Source of the DNA: Gemmatimonadaceae bacterium
GTDB lineage: Bacteria > Gemmatimonadota > Gemmatimonadetes > Gemmatimonadales > Gemmatimonadaceae
DNA: 64,000 nucleotides
Assembly (NCBI GenBank): GCA_011525845.1
Contig: WYBP01000018.1
Span: 62,001-126,000 of the forward strand
Reading direction: 5' to 3'
Shown here: in pieces, positions 8,026 through 16,800 of the stretch
How the letters are laid out: each line of letters begins with the position of its first letter
Position numbering within the stretch: the first letter of the stretch is position 1
Made by a program: the position numbers and the translations under genes
The notes under the pieces: generated by a model
What the model saw: only the letters and a program-made list of their open reading frames with translations
Told to the model about the DNA's origin: nothing
Databases searched by the model: none

Positions 8026-9756
8026 TCAGGCGTGTGCGCGCGCGAGCCGGCGCCGGGTGGCGAACGCGACCAGGTCGTCGGCGGACGCGGTGTTGATCAC
8101 GTCCTCCGCCGCGAGCCACCCCTTGCGCGCCATCCCGATGCCGAGCGCCATGTTGTCGAGTCCGTCCACCGAATGCGCGTCGGGGCCGATCTCGATCCGC
8201 ACGCCATGCCGGCGCGCCGAGCGGCAGAGCCGCCAGTCGAGGTCGAGCCGGTGCGGGTCCGCGTTGAGCTCGATGGCCACGCCGCACTCGCCGGCGCGCG
8301 CCATCACCGCGTCCATGTCGATCGCGTAGGGTTCGCGCGTGAGCAGCAGGCGGCCCGTCGGGTGTCCCAGGATCGCCATGTGCGGATCCTCGAGCGCCTT
8401 GAGCACGCGCTCGGTCATCTGCACCTCGTTCATCCCGAAGCGCGAGTGCACGGAGGCGATCACGTAGTCGAAGCGGTCCAGCACCTCCACCGGGTAGTCG
8501 ATCCGCCCGCAGGGGAGGATGTCGGCCTCCACCCCCTTGAGCACGCGGAAGTCGGAGAAGGAGGCGTTGATCGCGTCGATCTCCTCGTGCTGGCGCGCGA
8601 GCGAATCGGCGGTGAGGCCGCCCGCGTAGAACGCCGACTGCGAGTGGTCGGAGATGCCCAGGTAGCTCCACCCCCGGCGCCGGGCCTCGGCCGCGAGCTC
8701 GGCGATGGTCGCGCCGCCGTCGGAGTACTGCGAGTGGCAGTGCAGCACGCCGCGGATGTCCCCGAGCTCGATGAGCGAAGGAATGGTGCCCTCGGCCGCG
8801 GCCGCGGACTCGCCGAGTCCCTCGCGGAGTTCCGGGGGGAGCCAGGGGAGGCCGATGGCCGCGTAGAGCGCGGGCTCGTCCGCGAGCTCCACCACGCTCC
8901 CGTCGGCGCGGCGCAGGTGGTGTGCGTCGAGCGTGAGTCCCCGCAGGGCGGCGCGCGCGGCGACCTCCTGCACGTGCCCCTCCGAGCCCGTGGCGCGGAA
9001 CCAGGTGACGACGAACTCGTCGGCCGGCACGCAGTGCAGCTGCAGCCGCATCCCGTCGTCGAAGCGGATGGAGACCTCGCGCGTGCCGCTCCCGACCGAG
9101 TCGCGCGCGCCCGGCAGCCTGGCGCAGGCGGCCGCGACCGCCTCCGGCTCGCGCGCGCACGCCGCCACGATCTCCACCTCGCGCACCGTTTCGCAGTGGC
9201 GCCGGATGGCGCCCGCGATCTCGGCGCGGACCACGCCGGTGATGCGGCGGATGCCGGCCAGCATCCGCACCGCCTCGGCCGTGCCGTGCGGCAGGAGCAC
9301 CTGCGCCCCGCTCTCCTTGAGCCAGGCGATGCCGCGCAGCACCTGCTCGGCCGTGCGCGCCCCGAAACGGGGGAGCTTGGCGAGGCGGCCGTCCCGCGCC
9401 GCCTCCTCGAGCTCCTGCAGCGTGTCCAGCCCGAGCCCTTCGTGGATCCGGCGGATGCGGGAGGGGCCGAGTCCCGGCACGCGGAGCATCTCGAAGAGCC
9501 CCTCGGGCGTGGACTCCCGGAGCCGGTCCAGGAGGGTGGACTCACCCGTCTCCTGGAGCTCCTCGAGCACCTCGATCACCTCGGGGGCGAAGCGGCGGCG
9601 GTCGCGCCGGAGGAGTTCGCCGACCGGCTTCGGGTCCGCGGCCGCGAGGGAGCGCGCGGCATCGGCGTAGGGCGCGGGCACCGTCGGGTCCTCGCCCTGC
9701 AGCTCCAACAGGGCGACGATCTCGTGCAGGAGGTGGGCGACGGCGCGCGAATCCAT
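8026..9756 (-). CDS. polX: PolX-family protein with PHP exonuclease domain; polymerase site apparently degenerate
   Basis: 576 residues, the usual length of bacterial PolX. Helix-hairpin-helix segments (about 88-104 and 126-140) and a nucleotidyltransferase-like region (about 150-290) are followed by a PHP domain (about 332-576). The PHP metal ligands are all visible: HCH (339-341), SDHS, KGVEAD, ASVHS, GHPTGR and GPDAH. In the polymerase region the usual GDIDI-type catalytic pair reads REVEIV (192-197), and the third aspartate position, in a GMxVDLR-like strand, reads GMRLQLH. Polymerase activity is therefore doubtful while 3'-5' exonuclease/AP-endonuclease activity is plausible. The gene precedes nth. 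An AT-rich promoter-like box abuts the ATG. Confidence 0.85.
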   Translation of the reverse strand: MDSRAVAHLLHEIVALLELQGEDPTVPAPYADAARSLAAADPKPVGELLRRDRRRFAPEVIEVLEELQETGESTLLDRLRESTPEGLFEMLRVPGLGPSRIRRIHEGLGLDTLQELEEAARDGRLAKLPRFGARTAEQVLRGIAWLKESGAQVLLPHGTAEAVRMLAGIRRITGVVRAEIAGAIRRHCETVREVEIVAACAREPEAVAAACARLPGARDSVGSGTREVSIRFDDGMRLQLHCVPADEFVVTWFRATGSEGHVQEVAARAALRGLTLDAHHLRRADGSVVELADEPALYAAIGLPWLPPELREGLGESAAAAEGTIPSLIELGDIRGVLHCHSQYSDGGATIAELAAEARRRGWSYLGISDHSQSAFYAGGLTADSLARQHEEIDAINASFSDFRVLKGVEADILPCGRIDYPVEVLDRFDYVIASVHSRFGMNEVQMTERVLKALEDPHMAILGHPTGRLLLTREPYAIDMDAVMARAGECGVAIELNADPHRLDLDWRLCRSARRHGVRIEIGPDAHSVDGLDNMALGIGMARKGWLAAEDVINTASADDLVAFATRRRLARAHA

Positions 9757-9762
9757 CCCTTC

Positions 9763-9771
9763 AATATAATA
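9763..9771 (-). promoter_or_regulatory. AT-rich -10-like element (TATTATATT) abutting the PolX start
   Basis: On the minus strand the bases before the ATG read TATTATATT-GAAGGG-ATG. Either TATTAT or TATATT could be a -10 box, placing the transcription start at or within a few bases of the ATG, as in leaderless genes. This is one of the most AT-rich short stretches in the region. Confidence 0.45.
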
Positions 9772-9818
9772 GCCGAGGGCAGGGCGCCCGACGGTCGCGC
9801 AGGGTCCGGCGAAGTCGC

Positions 9819-10274
9819 CTAGCTCTCGACGCCCGCGTGCTCGCCGAGCCGGTCGATCAGCGCGTGGAGCTGCTGCTCGGTGAGCGTGATCTCCTGTGCC
9901 GCGCCCTCGACGTCGAGGAGCCCGGCCCGCATCGAGACCGCCACCTGGTTCAGGAAGCGGATCTTCGCGAGGATGTCCTCGGTGTGCTTCCGGAGGCCGC
10001 GGAAGCGGCGCTTCTCGGCGAGCGCGCGCTTGTAGCGCTTCACCATCTCCCCCTCGGTCAGCCGCTTGGTGAGCGTGATGACCTCCTCGCGCGTGCGGCC
10101 GGGGAAGGCGCCGCGGTCGGGGATGCCGAGGTCGTCCCACGACTCGTCGGCGAACCAGAGCCGGCCGACATACTCGATCCCATCGAACTGGATGCGAACG
10201 GAGACGTTGAAGCGGCGTCCGTCATGTTCGATCGTGCCCACGTAGGGCTGCGTGATGTCGTCGTGTGTGGCCAT
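9819..10274 (-). CDS. Conserved-looking hypothetical protein
   Basis: 151 residues with no signal peptide or membrane segment. The N-terminal half is beta-rich (VSVRIQFDGIEYVGRLWFADE); the C-terminal half is helical and charged, with a basic patch (KRYKRALAEKRRFRGLRKH). The start is one base from the stop of the alpha/beta hydrolase gene, so it is probably in that operon. I do not recognise a family and propose no function. Confidence 0.7.
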   Translation of the reverse strand: MATHDDITQPYVGTIEHDGRRFNVSVRIQFDGIEYVGRLWFADESWDDLGIPDRGAFPGRTREEVITLTKRLTEGEMVKRYKRALAEKRRFRGLRKHTEDILAKIRFLNQVAVSMRAGLLDVEGAAQEITLTEQQLHALIDRLGEHAGVES

Positions 10275-10275
10275 C

Positions 10276-11169
10276 TCAGGGGGTGACCAGGGACTCGGTG
10301 TCGTGGAGGAACGCCCGTACCGTGCGGAAGAGCGCCTCCGGCTGCTCGACGTACGGCACGTGGCCGCAGTCGTCGAGCCAGGCCGTCTGCGCCGACAGGG
10401 CCTCCGCCACGGCCGCCGCCGAGGCGATCGGGATGGGGTCCTGCCTGCCATGAACGACCAGCGACGGGACCCGAAGGTCACGCAGTTGCGGGACGAGGTC
10501 GAAGGCGCCGAGGGACTCCCAGACCGACTGCTGCACGCGCCCGGTGACCCGGAAGGGGGTGAGGTCGCGCGCCCTGGCCGGGTCCGAGAAGTACCCGGCG
10601 ACGCTCAACTCGAAGGTGCGCTGGCGATACGCCTCGGGGTCCCGCTCCCTGAGCCCGCTGGCGGCGAGCTCCTCGCGGAGCGCGGCGACCTCCGGTCCCG
10701 CCTGGCGCCGGGCGAACTCCGCCTCGAACTGGTCGCGGAAGGCCCGGGAGGCGGGTGCCGGGTCGAGGAGGACCATGCGGACCGGGAGCGGGCCGGCACG
10801 CCCCGCCTTCGCCTCCAGCGCGTAGAGCATGGCCAGGAGCGCGCCCCACGAGTAGCCGACGAGCGAGAGGGGGCCCGGCGCGAGCTCGGCCAGCACCGCC
10901 GTGAGGTCCTCGACGTGCGTGCGCCAGGTGATGGGCGCGCGGTCATCCGTCTTGGAGCGGCCGCCCCCGCGCTGGTCGTAGAAGAGGCACTCGTGCTCCT
11001 CCGCGAGTTCGAGCAGCTGCGGCAGGAGGTAGTCGTGGTGGGCGCCGGGGCCGCCGTGGAGCACCACGAGGCGTCCGCGCGGGGCGCGCGGGGCGTAGCG
11101 GCACCAGTAGAGCGGCACCGGCGTGGTGGTGGTGTGTCCGGAGGAGAGCGGGGGCGGGATCGGAGGCAT
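10276..11169 (-). CDS. Alpha/beta hydrolase of the prolyl-iminopeptidase type
   Basis: 297 residues. The oxyanion motif HGGPG (about 38-42), the nucleophile elbow GYSWG (about 104-108), an aspartate in HGRQDPIP and a histidine in DCGHVPYVEQP form the expected Ser-Asp-His triad, with a helical lid between. HGGPG plus GxSxG is typical of prolyl iminopeptidases and related amidases or esterases; the exact substrate cannot be read from sequence. There is no signal peptide, so it is cytoplasmic. It starts four bases after the histone-deacetylase-like gene and is followed one base later by a hypothetical gene. Confidence 0.87.
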   Translation of the reverse strand: MPPIPPPLSSGHTTTTPVPLYWCRYAPRAPRGRLVVLHGGPGAHHDYLLPQLLELAEEHECLFYDQRGGGRSKTDDRAPITWRTHVEDLTAVLAELAPGPLSLVGYSWGALLAMLYALEAKAGRAGPLPVRMVLLDPAPASRAFRDQFEAEFARRQAGPEVAALREELAASGLRERDPEAYRQRTFELSVAGYFSDPARARDLTPFRVTGRVQQSVWESLGAFDLVPQLRDLRVPSLVVHGRQDPIPIASAAAVAEALSAQTAWLDDCGHVPYVEQPEALFRTVRAFLHDTESLVTP

Positions 11170-11173
11170 GGGT

Positions 11174-12079
11174 TCAGAGGAAGCTATCGGCGACGCGCGC
11201 GGTGTTGGCGTGCACGCGGACCGTGTCGCCGATCGAGCGTCCGTAGCCTCCGGCGATCACGATCGCCACGGGCACGCCGACCGCGCGCGCGGCCTCGAGG
11301 ACGAGCGCGTCGCGCCGCATGAGCCCCTCGAAGGTGAGGCCGAGCCTCCCCAGCGTGTCCCCCTCGTGCGGGTCCGCGCCGGCGAGGTAGAACACCAGGT
11401 CGGGGCGCGCCTCGGCGAGCACCCCTGGGAGCGCCTCCGCGAGCCGCCCGAGGTACTCGTCGTCCCGCGTGCCATCCTCGAGCTCGACGTCGAGCCGGCC
11501 GGCCACCTTGCGGAAGGGATAGTTGCGGCGGCCGTGCATCGAGAAGGTGAAGGCGTCGTCGTCCCCGGCGAGGAGCGCGTGCGTGCCGTTGCCCTGGTGC
11601 ACGTCCAGGTCCACCACGGCCGCGCGGCGGAGCCGGCCCCGTGCGCGCAGCGCGCGGATGGCGATCACCACGTCGTTCAGCACGCAGAACCCCTCGCCGT
11701 GCGTGGCGAAGGCGTGGTGCGTCCCGCCGGCGAGGTTCATCGCGATGCCGGCGTCGAGGGCGTGCGCGCCCGCGGCCAGCGTGCCGCCGCTCGCGCGGAG
11801 CGACCGCTCCACGAGGGCCTCGCTCCAGGGGAAGCCCAGGGCGCGCTGCTCCGCGGCCGGCATGGTGCCCCGCAGCAAGCGCTCGACGTACGCGGCGTCG
11901 TGCGCACGCCGCACGTCCTCGATCGGCGTGCGCGCGGGGTCGTGCATCCGCCCGGGCGCCACGATACCCTCGGCCAGCAGCGTGTCGCGCAGGAGCGCGT
12001 ACTTCGCGATCGGGAAGCGGTGCCCCTCGGGGAGCGGGATCTCGTAGTGGGCGCTCGTCCACGCGTGCAGGGACCCCAT
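11174..12079 (-). CDS. Histone deacetylase family (acetoin-utilisation/AphA-like) amidohydrolase
   Basis: 301 residues. The zinc deacetylase motifs are intact: GGTHHAF (the two catalytic histidines), VVDLDVHQGNGT (zinc Asp and His), AGADPHEGD (second zinc Asp) and IAGGYG with the transition-state tyrosine. Bacterial members deacetylate small acetylated amines or acetyl-lysine. The sequence lacks the long lid of acetylpolyamine amidohydrolases, so the substrate is open. It is the first gene of a minus-strand set that continues into the alpha/beta hydrolase. Its start faces the HEAT-repeat gene across an 80-base divergent promoter region. Confidence 0.9.
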   Translation of the reverse strand: MGSLHAWTSAHYEIPLPEGHRFPIAKYALLRDTLLAEGIVAPGRMHDPARTPIEDVRRAHDAAYVERLLRGTMPAAEQRALGFPWSEALVERSLRASGGTLAAGAHALDAGIAMNLAGGTHHAFATHGEGFCVLNDVVIAIRALRARGRLRRAAVVDLDVHQGNGTHALLAGDDDAFTFSMHGRRNYPFRKVAGRLDVELEDGTRDDEYLGRLAEALPGVLAEARPDLVFYLAGADPHEGDTLGRLGLTFEGLMRRDALVLEAARAVGVPVAIVIAGGYGRSIGDTVRVHANTARVADSFL

Positions 12080-12120
12080 CGCCGCGCTCCCGCCGTGTAG
12101 TGAAGGGATGGTACGGATCG

Positions 12121-12126
12121 TATCTT
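12121..12126 (+). promoter_or_regulatory. Putative -10 box (TATCTT) for the HEAT/serine operon
   Basis: TATCTTAAT is the only AT-rich stretch in the 80-base gap between divergent genes. It lies 33 bases before the ATG at 12159. On the opposite strand the same stretch offers TAAGAT, so either or both directions may use it. No good -35 match is seen. Confidence 0.35.
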
Positions 12127-12158
12127 AATGGCGACCCTCCCGAACCCTCCAGCACGCG

Positions 12159-13829
12159 ATGTCCGAGCCAGTCGCTGACATACCCGAGGTGCTCCGGCGC
12201 TTCGCCGAACTCGTGACGCTCGTGAGCGAGCGCCCGACGGCGGCGGTGGAGCAGCGGACGCTCGTCAAGGAGGTGGTGGACGCGGCGAAGCGTGCGGAGG
12301 GTTCGCTCACGCTCGGTGCGGACGGCTCGCTGGCGACCGCGGCCGGGCCGGCGGAGTTCCCGCTCCTCGCCAAGCGCTTCAAGGGGTACGGGATCGAGGA
12401 GTTGACGATCACCGGAAGGGCCGCGGTCGCGGACCTCCTCGACCTGGCGCGGATGCTCGCGGCGGAGCCGTCCGGTGCGGATCCCGCGGGCGCATTCGCG
12501 GGGCGCTCCGCGGTGCTGGACCGGCGTGCGATCCGTCTCCAGTTGCGCCCGCGCGAGGCCTCACCGCCGTCCGCGCCCCTTCCCACCGCGCCGGCCCGCT
12601 CCTCGCGGCGCGAGACACCGGTGCGGCGGTCCTCGGGCTCCATGCCGGCGGTGCCGCCCCCGGATGCGGCCCCCGCCGCGCGCGCCACGCCCGCCGCGCC
12701 CGCGCCCCTGCAGCCACAGCACCCCGACGAGCCCGAGCGGCTCGAGCGTGCGATCGCCGTGCCGACCCCGTCCCACCGTGGCCTCGCCGCGGCGGTCCAG
12801 GCCCTCGCGGACGCGGAGCGCGAAGCGTCCGCCGCGCTGCCGGCGGCGCTCGACGAGCTCGTCCAGCAGGTCGACCTCGCGTTCCGGCAGGGACGGCACG
12901 CGGACCTCGTCGAGGGGATGGCCGCCATCGTCGCGCTGGAGCACCAGGCGCTGGAGCGCGACTCGTCCGACACGCGGCGCCAGCTCTTCAACCACGCCCT
13001 CAAGCGGCTCACCGTGCGCCCGATGATGCTCCGGCAGCTGGCGGTGCTGCGGCACCAGCTGGACGCTGACGCGACCGCCAGCGAGCGGCTGCAGGCGATC
13101 CTCCACCGCTATGGCGTCTATGGCGCCGATGCGCTCGCCCACGAGTACATCTCGGCGCCCACCGCGGAGTCGCGCGCGGCCTGCCTCGCCGCCCTCAAGC
13201 GCCTGCGGCGCACGCATGACTCGCTCCTCGGGCTCGCGCGCAGCACCAGCGTGCTCGATGTCCGTGAGGCCGCGACGATCCTCGGCGAACTCCGGGACGC
13301 GCGCAGCGAGGAGATCCTCGTCGAGATCCTCCGCCATCCGGAGCCGCGCGCCCGCCGCGCCGCGGTGGCGGCCCTGGGCGGCTTCACCTCGCCGAGTTCG
13401 CTCGACGCGATCGCGCTCCTGCTGCAGGACGAGATCGCATCCGTCCGGCTGCGCGCCGTGGCCGCGCTCGGCGCGCGCGGCGACCCGCGCGCCGTCGCGA
13501 TGCTCGCGCCCCTCCTGGACCAGGAGCCGAACACCGAGGTCCTCTTCTCGGCCATCGGCGCCGTGGGTGCGGCGTCGACCCCCGAGGCGGTGCAGCTCCT
13601 CATCCGCGTGGCCCAGGGCGAGGGGGCGCACCCGAACCGGCGCAGCGCCGCGATGCGGGTGCTGGCCTGCACGGCGCTGGTGGCGATCCGCACGCCGACG
13701 GCGATGGCCGCCGTGCAGATGCTGCGCGACGACCGGGACGGCGAGGTGCGGGAGGCGTCGATGCGGCTCGTGGCACAGGCATCGCGCCGCTCCACGAGCG
13801 CGTCGCAGGCCGTCGTCGCGCAGCCCTGA
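12159..13829 (+). CDS. HEAT-repeat protein
   Basis: 556 residues, soluble. A helical N-terminal region (about 1-130) is followed by a proline/alanine-rich linker (about 135-195). The C-terminal half, from about residue 360, consists of HEAT-like helical pairs such as VREAATILGELRDARSEE, RAAVAALGGF and VRLRAVAALGARGDP. HEAT repeats usually mediate protein-protein contacts; no catalytic domain is visible. Its TGA overlaps the ATG of serA (TGATG), so it is co-translated with serine-synthesis genes, although a role in that pathway is not evident. It may act in scaffolding or regulation. Confidence 0.78.
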   Translation: MSEPVADIPEVLRRFAELVTLVSERPTAAVEQRTLVKEVVDAAKRAEGSLTLGADGSLATAAGPAEFPLLAKRFKGYGIEELTITGRAAVADLLDLARMLAAEPSGADPAGAFAGRSAVLDRRAIRLQLRPREASPPSAPLPTAPARSSRRETPVRRSSGSMPAVPPPDAAPAARATPAAPAPLQPQHPDEPERLERAIAVPTPSHRGLAAAVQALADAEREASAALPAALDELVQQVDLAFRQGRHADLVEGMAAIVALEHQALERDSSDTRRQLFNHALKRLTVRPMMLRQLAVLRHQLDADATASERLQAILHRYGVYGADALAHEYISAPTAESRAACLAALKRLRRTHDSLLGLARSTSVLDVREAATILGELRDARSEEILVEILRHPEPRARRAAVAALGGFTSPSSLDAIALLLQDEIASVRLRAVAALGARGDPRAVAMLAPLLDQEPNTEVLFSAIGAVGAASTPEAVQLLIRVAQGEGAHPNRRSAAMRVLACTALVAIRTPTAMAAVQMLRDDRDGEVREASMRLVAQASRRSTSASQAVVAQP

Positions 13830-15445
13830 TGGCATCGACCTATCGGATCCTCGTCACGGATGCGGTCGACCCCGAGGGCGTCGCGGTCCTCACGGCGGTG
13901 CCCGGCTTCCGCGTGGACGAGGTGCCGACGCTCGGCGCGGCGGACCTCCTCTCGCGCATCGCGGACTACGATGCGATCGTCGGCCGGAGTGCCACGCGGA
14001 TCTCGGCCGAGCTCCTCCGCGCCGCGACGCGCCTCCGCGTCGTGGGACGCGCCGGCGTCGGCGTCGACAACGTGGACATGGACGCCGCCACCGCGCTCGG
14101 CGTCGCGGTCATCAACGCGCCGGCGGGGAACACCGTCGCGGTCGCGGAGCTCCTCTTCGGCAGCCTGATCGGGCTGGTCCGCGGGATCCCGGCGGCGAAC
14201 CTCTCGCTGCACGAGGGGCGCTGGGAGCGCTCCAGGTTGATGGGACGCGAGCTCAAGGGACGGAGCCTCGGGATCGTGGGCCTCGGCCGCATCGGGAGCG
14301 AGGTGGCGGTGCGCGCGCACGCGTTCGGCATGGAGGTCGGCGCCTTCGACCCCTACGTGACGGACGACCGCTTCCTCGCCCTGCGCGTGCGGCGGTACGC
14401 GACGCTGGAGGCCCTGCTCGACGCGGCGGAGCTGCTCACCGTCCACACGCCCCTCACGGACGAGACCCGGGGGATGATCGGTGCGCGCGAGCTCGGCCGC
14501 CTGCGCAGCGACGCCGTGGTCGCGAACCTCGCGCGCGGCGGGATCGTGGACGAGGGGGCGCTGGTGGAGGCGCTCCGCGCGGGGCGGCTCGCCGGTGCCA
14601 CCCTCGATGCGTTCGTCGCGGAGCCGCTCACCGGGGACCACCCGCTCCGCGGCGTCCCGAACCTGCTCCTCACCCCGCACATCGGGGCGAGCACGCAGGA
14701 GGCGCAACGGAACGTGGCGGTGGACGTCTGCGAGGCCGTGCGGGACGCGCTGCTCGACAACGAGCTCTCGCGCTCGCTCAACGTGGCCACCGGCGACGGC
14801 GTGGCGTGGCGCGAGGTGCAGCCCGTGCTCCAGCTGGTGCAGCGGGCGGCGGTCGTGGCGCGCGCGATGCTCGCCGAGCGCGGCGCCCGTGCCGTGACGC
14901 GCCTGGCGCTGCGCTCCGGCGCCGAGTGGCGCGGGCGGGGGGCCGTGCTGCTCTCGGCGGCGGCGGTCGGGGCGCTCGAGAGCGTGCTCGAGGAGGGGAG
15001 GCTCAACCTGATCAACGCGCGCACGCTCGCCGCCGCGCGCGGGATGCAGCTCAGCGCCATCGAGGGCGCCGCCGGGCTCGGGCCGTACGAGGTCGAGGTC
15101 GCCCTTGGCACCGCGACCGACGAGGTCCCGGTGGCGGGCTCGGCGCCGCCGGGCGGCACGGCACGGCTCACCCGGATCGGCGGCTTCCACGTGGACGTGA
15201 ACCCGCGACAGACGCTGGTGATCCTGACCAACCGCGACGTGCCGGGCGTGATCGGGCGCGTGGGCACCCTCCTCGGCAACGAGGGCGTGAACATCGCCGA
15301 GTACCACCAGGCGCGGCTGGCGCAGGGTGGGGAGGCGCTCGCCGCGGTGAGCGTGGACGGCGTCGTGACGGAGCGCACGCGGCAGGCGCTCCTCGCGATC
15401 CCCGACGTGCTGACCGCCGCCGTGGTGCGGTTCGGCGCGTCGTGA
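13829..15445 (+). CDS. serA: D-3-phosphoglycerate dehydrogenase
   Basis: 538 residues, the long (type I) form. An N-terminal substrate domain encloses a Rossmann domain with GLGRIGSEVA (about 152-161). The catalytic residues are visible: Arg in NLARGGIVDE, Glu in VAEPLTGDHPL and His in LTPHIGASTQEAQ. An intervening domain (about 320-450) and a C-terminal ACT domain (from about 462, TNRDVPGVIGRVG) follow; the ACT domain usually gives serine feedback inhibition. It oxidises 3-phosphoglycerate to 3-phosphohydroxypyruvate, the first step of serine synthesis. It overlaps its neighbours on both sides and sits with serB- and serC-like genes. Confidence 0.95.
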   Translation: MASTYRILVTDAVDPEGVAVLTAVPGFRVDEVPTLGAADLLSRIADYDAIVGRSATRISAELLRAATRLRVVGRAGVGVDNVDMDAATALGVAVINAPAGNTVAVAELLFGSLIGLVRGIPAANLSLHEGRWERSRLMGRELKGRSLGIVGLGRIGSEVAVRAHAFGMEVGAFDPYVTDDRFLALRVRRYATLEALLDAAELLTVHTPLTDETRGMIGARELGRLRSDAVVANLARGGIVDEGALVEALRAGRLAGATLDAFVAEPLTGDHPLRGVPNLLLTPHIGASTQEAQRNVAVDVCEAVRDALLDNELSRSLNVATGDGVAWREVQPVLQLVQRAAVVARAMLAERGARAVTRLALRSGAEWRGRGAVLLSAAAVGALESVLEEGRLNLINARTLAAARGMQLSAIEGAAGLGPYEVEVALGTATDEVPVAGSAPPGGTARLTRIGGFHVDVNPRQTLVILTNRDVPGVIGRVGTLLGNEGVNIAEYHQARLAQGGEALAAVSVDGVVTERTRQALLAIPDVLTAAVVRFGAS

Positions 15446-16800
15446 CGGCCACCGCGGAGGACGTCCGCCGCTCGTACGCGCGCGACGCATCCGGGATGAC
15501 GATGCTCCCGGACGCGGTGCTCCGGCCCCGCGACGAGGCGGATGTCGTGGACGCGATCCGCGCCGCCGCCTCCGCCGGCACGACCATCACGGTGGCCGGC
15601 GCGCAGACGAGCACCACCGGCGCGTCGATCACCGACCGCGGCGCGCTCATGTCGCTGCGGGCACTCGACGCGCGGGTGCGGGTGGATCCGGTCGCGCGCA
15701 CGGTGCGCGCGTCGTGCGGCGTGATCGTGGCCGACCTGCGCCGCGCCTGCGCGGAGCAGGGGTTGCTCTTCACCCCGGATCCGACGAGCGACGAGTCCTG
15801 CACCGTCGGGGGTGCGGTGGCGTGCAATGCGTCCGGCGCGCGTTCCTTCGCGTATGGCGCGACCAGGCCGCACGTGGCGGCGCTGCGGGTCGCGCTCGCG
15901 GACGGGCGGGTGGAGGAGTACCGCCGGCCCCGCATCGGGAAGAACACGGCCGGCTACCTGCCGGTGCAGGACCCGGTGGACTGGTTCATCGGCAGCGAGG
16001 GGACGCTCGGCGTGGTGCTCGAGGCGGAGTTCTCGCTCCTGCCGCTCCCCGCGCGCACCACCGGGCTCGCGGTGCCGTTCCGCCGCGAGGCGGACGCGCT
16101 GGGGTTCGTGCTGGCCGCGCGGGAGGATCCCGCGGTGCGCCCCGTCTGCCTGGAGTACACGGATGCCGAGGCGACCGGATTCATGCGGCGCGCGGCCGAT
16201 GACGAGGGGTGGGCGCGCGGTGCGGCGGCGATGGTCTACGTCGAGGACTCGGGGGACTCCCCGGAGGCGCCGCTGGACGACTGGTTGTCGTTCATCGAGT
16301 CGCATGGCGGGTTGGCCGACGACCTCCGTGTGTTCGAGGGCGACGCCGCGCTGCGCGAGGCGCGCCGGCTCCGCCACGCGGTGCCGAGCGCGATGCACGA
16401 GCGGGCCGCGCCGTTCCTCGCGAAGGGCGGGCGTCGCGTGAGCACCGACTGGGCCGTGCCCGTCCGGCACATGTCCGGCGCGCTCGACGCGTCGCGGCGC
16501 GCGGCCGACGCGCGGGGGATCGAGCACGCGGTCACGTACGGCCATGTCGGCGATGGCCACCCGCACCAGAACTGGGTGGCGCGCGACCCCGACGAGCTCG
16601 CGGCCCGGGAGGGGTGCGTGGAGGACACGCTGCGGGAGGTGCTGGCCCGCGGCGGCACCGTCGCCGCGGAGCACGGGATCGGCAAGCTCAAGAAGCGCTG
16701 GCTCCCGCTCCAGCTCGGCGAACGGCAGTTCTCGATGATGCGCGCGATGAAGCACGCGCTCGATCCCCAGGGCCTCCTCGCGCCCGGGAACCTCTGGTGA
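15442..16800 (+). CDS. FAD-linked oxidase/dehydrogenase (GlcD/D-2-hydroxyglutarate dehydrogenase type) in the serine operon
   Basis: 452 residues from a GTG overlapping the serA stop. The FAD_binding_4 domain shows the PDPTSDESCTVGGAVACNASGA region (residues about 110-135) and a GSEGTLGVV segment. The C-terminal FAD-oxidase domain has YGHVGDGHPHQNW (metal-binding histidines) and AEHGIGKLKKRW. The family oxidises D-2-hydroxy acids such as glycolate, D-lactate or D-2-hydroxyglutarate. Because it lies between serA and serB with overlaps on both sides, I favour D-2-hydroxyglutarate, which PGDH enzymes make from 2-oxoglutarate. That substrate is inference. Confidence 0.85.
   Translation: MTATAEDVRRSYARDASGMTMLPDAVLRPRDEADVVDAIRAAASAGTTITVAGAQTSTTGASITDRGALMSLRALDARVRVDPVARTVRASCGVIVADLRRACAEQGLLFTPDPTSDESCTVGGAVACNASGARSFAYGATRPHVAALRVALADGRVEEYRRPRIGKNTAGYLPVQDPVDWFIGSEGTLGVVLEAEFSLLPLPARTTGLAVPFRREADALGFVLAAREDPAVRPVCLEYTDAEATGFMRRAADDEGWARGAAAMVYVEDSGDSPEAPLDDWLSFIESHGGLADDLRVFEGDAALREARRLRHAVPSAMHERAAPFLAKGGRRVSTDWAVPVRHMSGALDASRRAADARGIEHAVTYGHVGDGHPHQNWVARDPDELAAREGCVEDTLREVLARGGTVAAEHGIGKLKKRWLPLQLGERQFSMMRAMKHALDPQGLLAPGNLW

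Noticed and set aside
15442-16800. Glycolate oxidase subunit GlcD
   Set aside because: No GlcE or GlcF gene is adjacent and the gene is embedded in a serine operon, so D-2-hydroxyglutarate dehydrogenase is favoured, though not proven.
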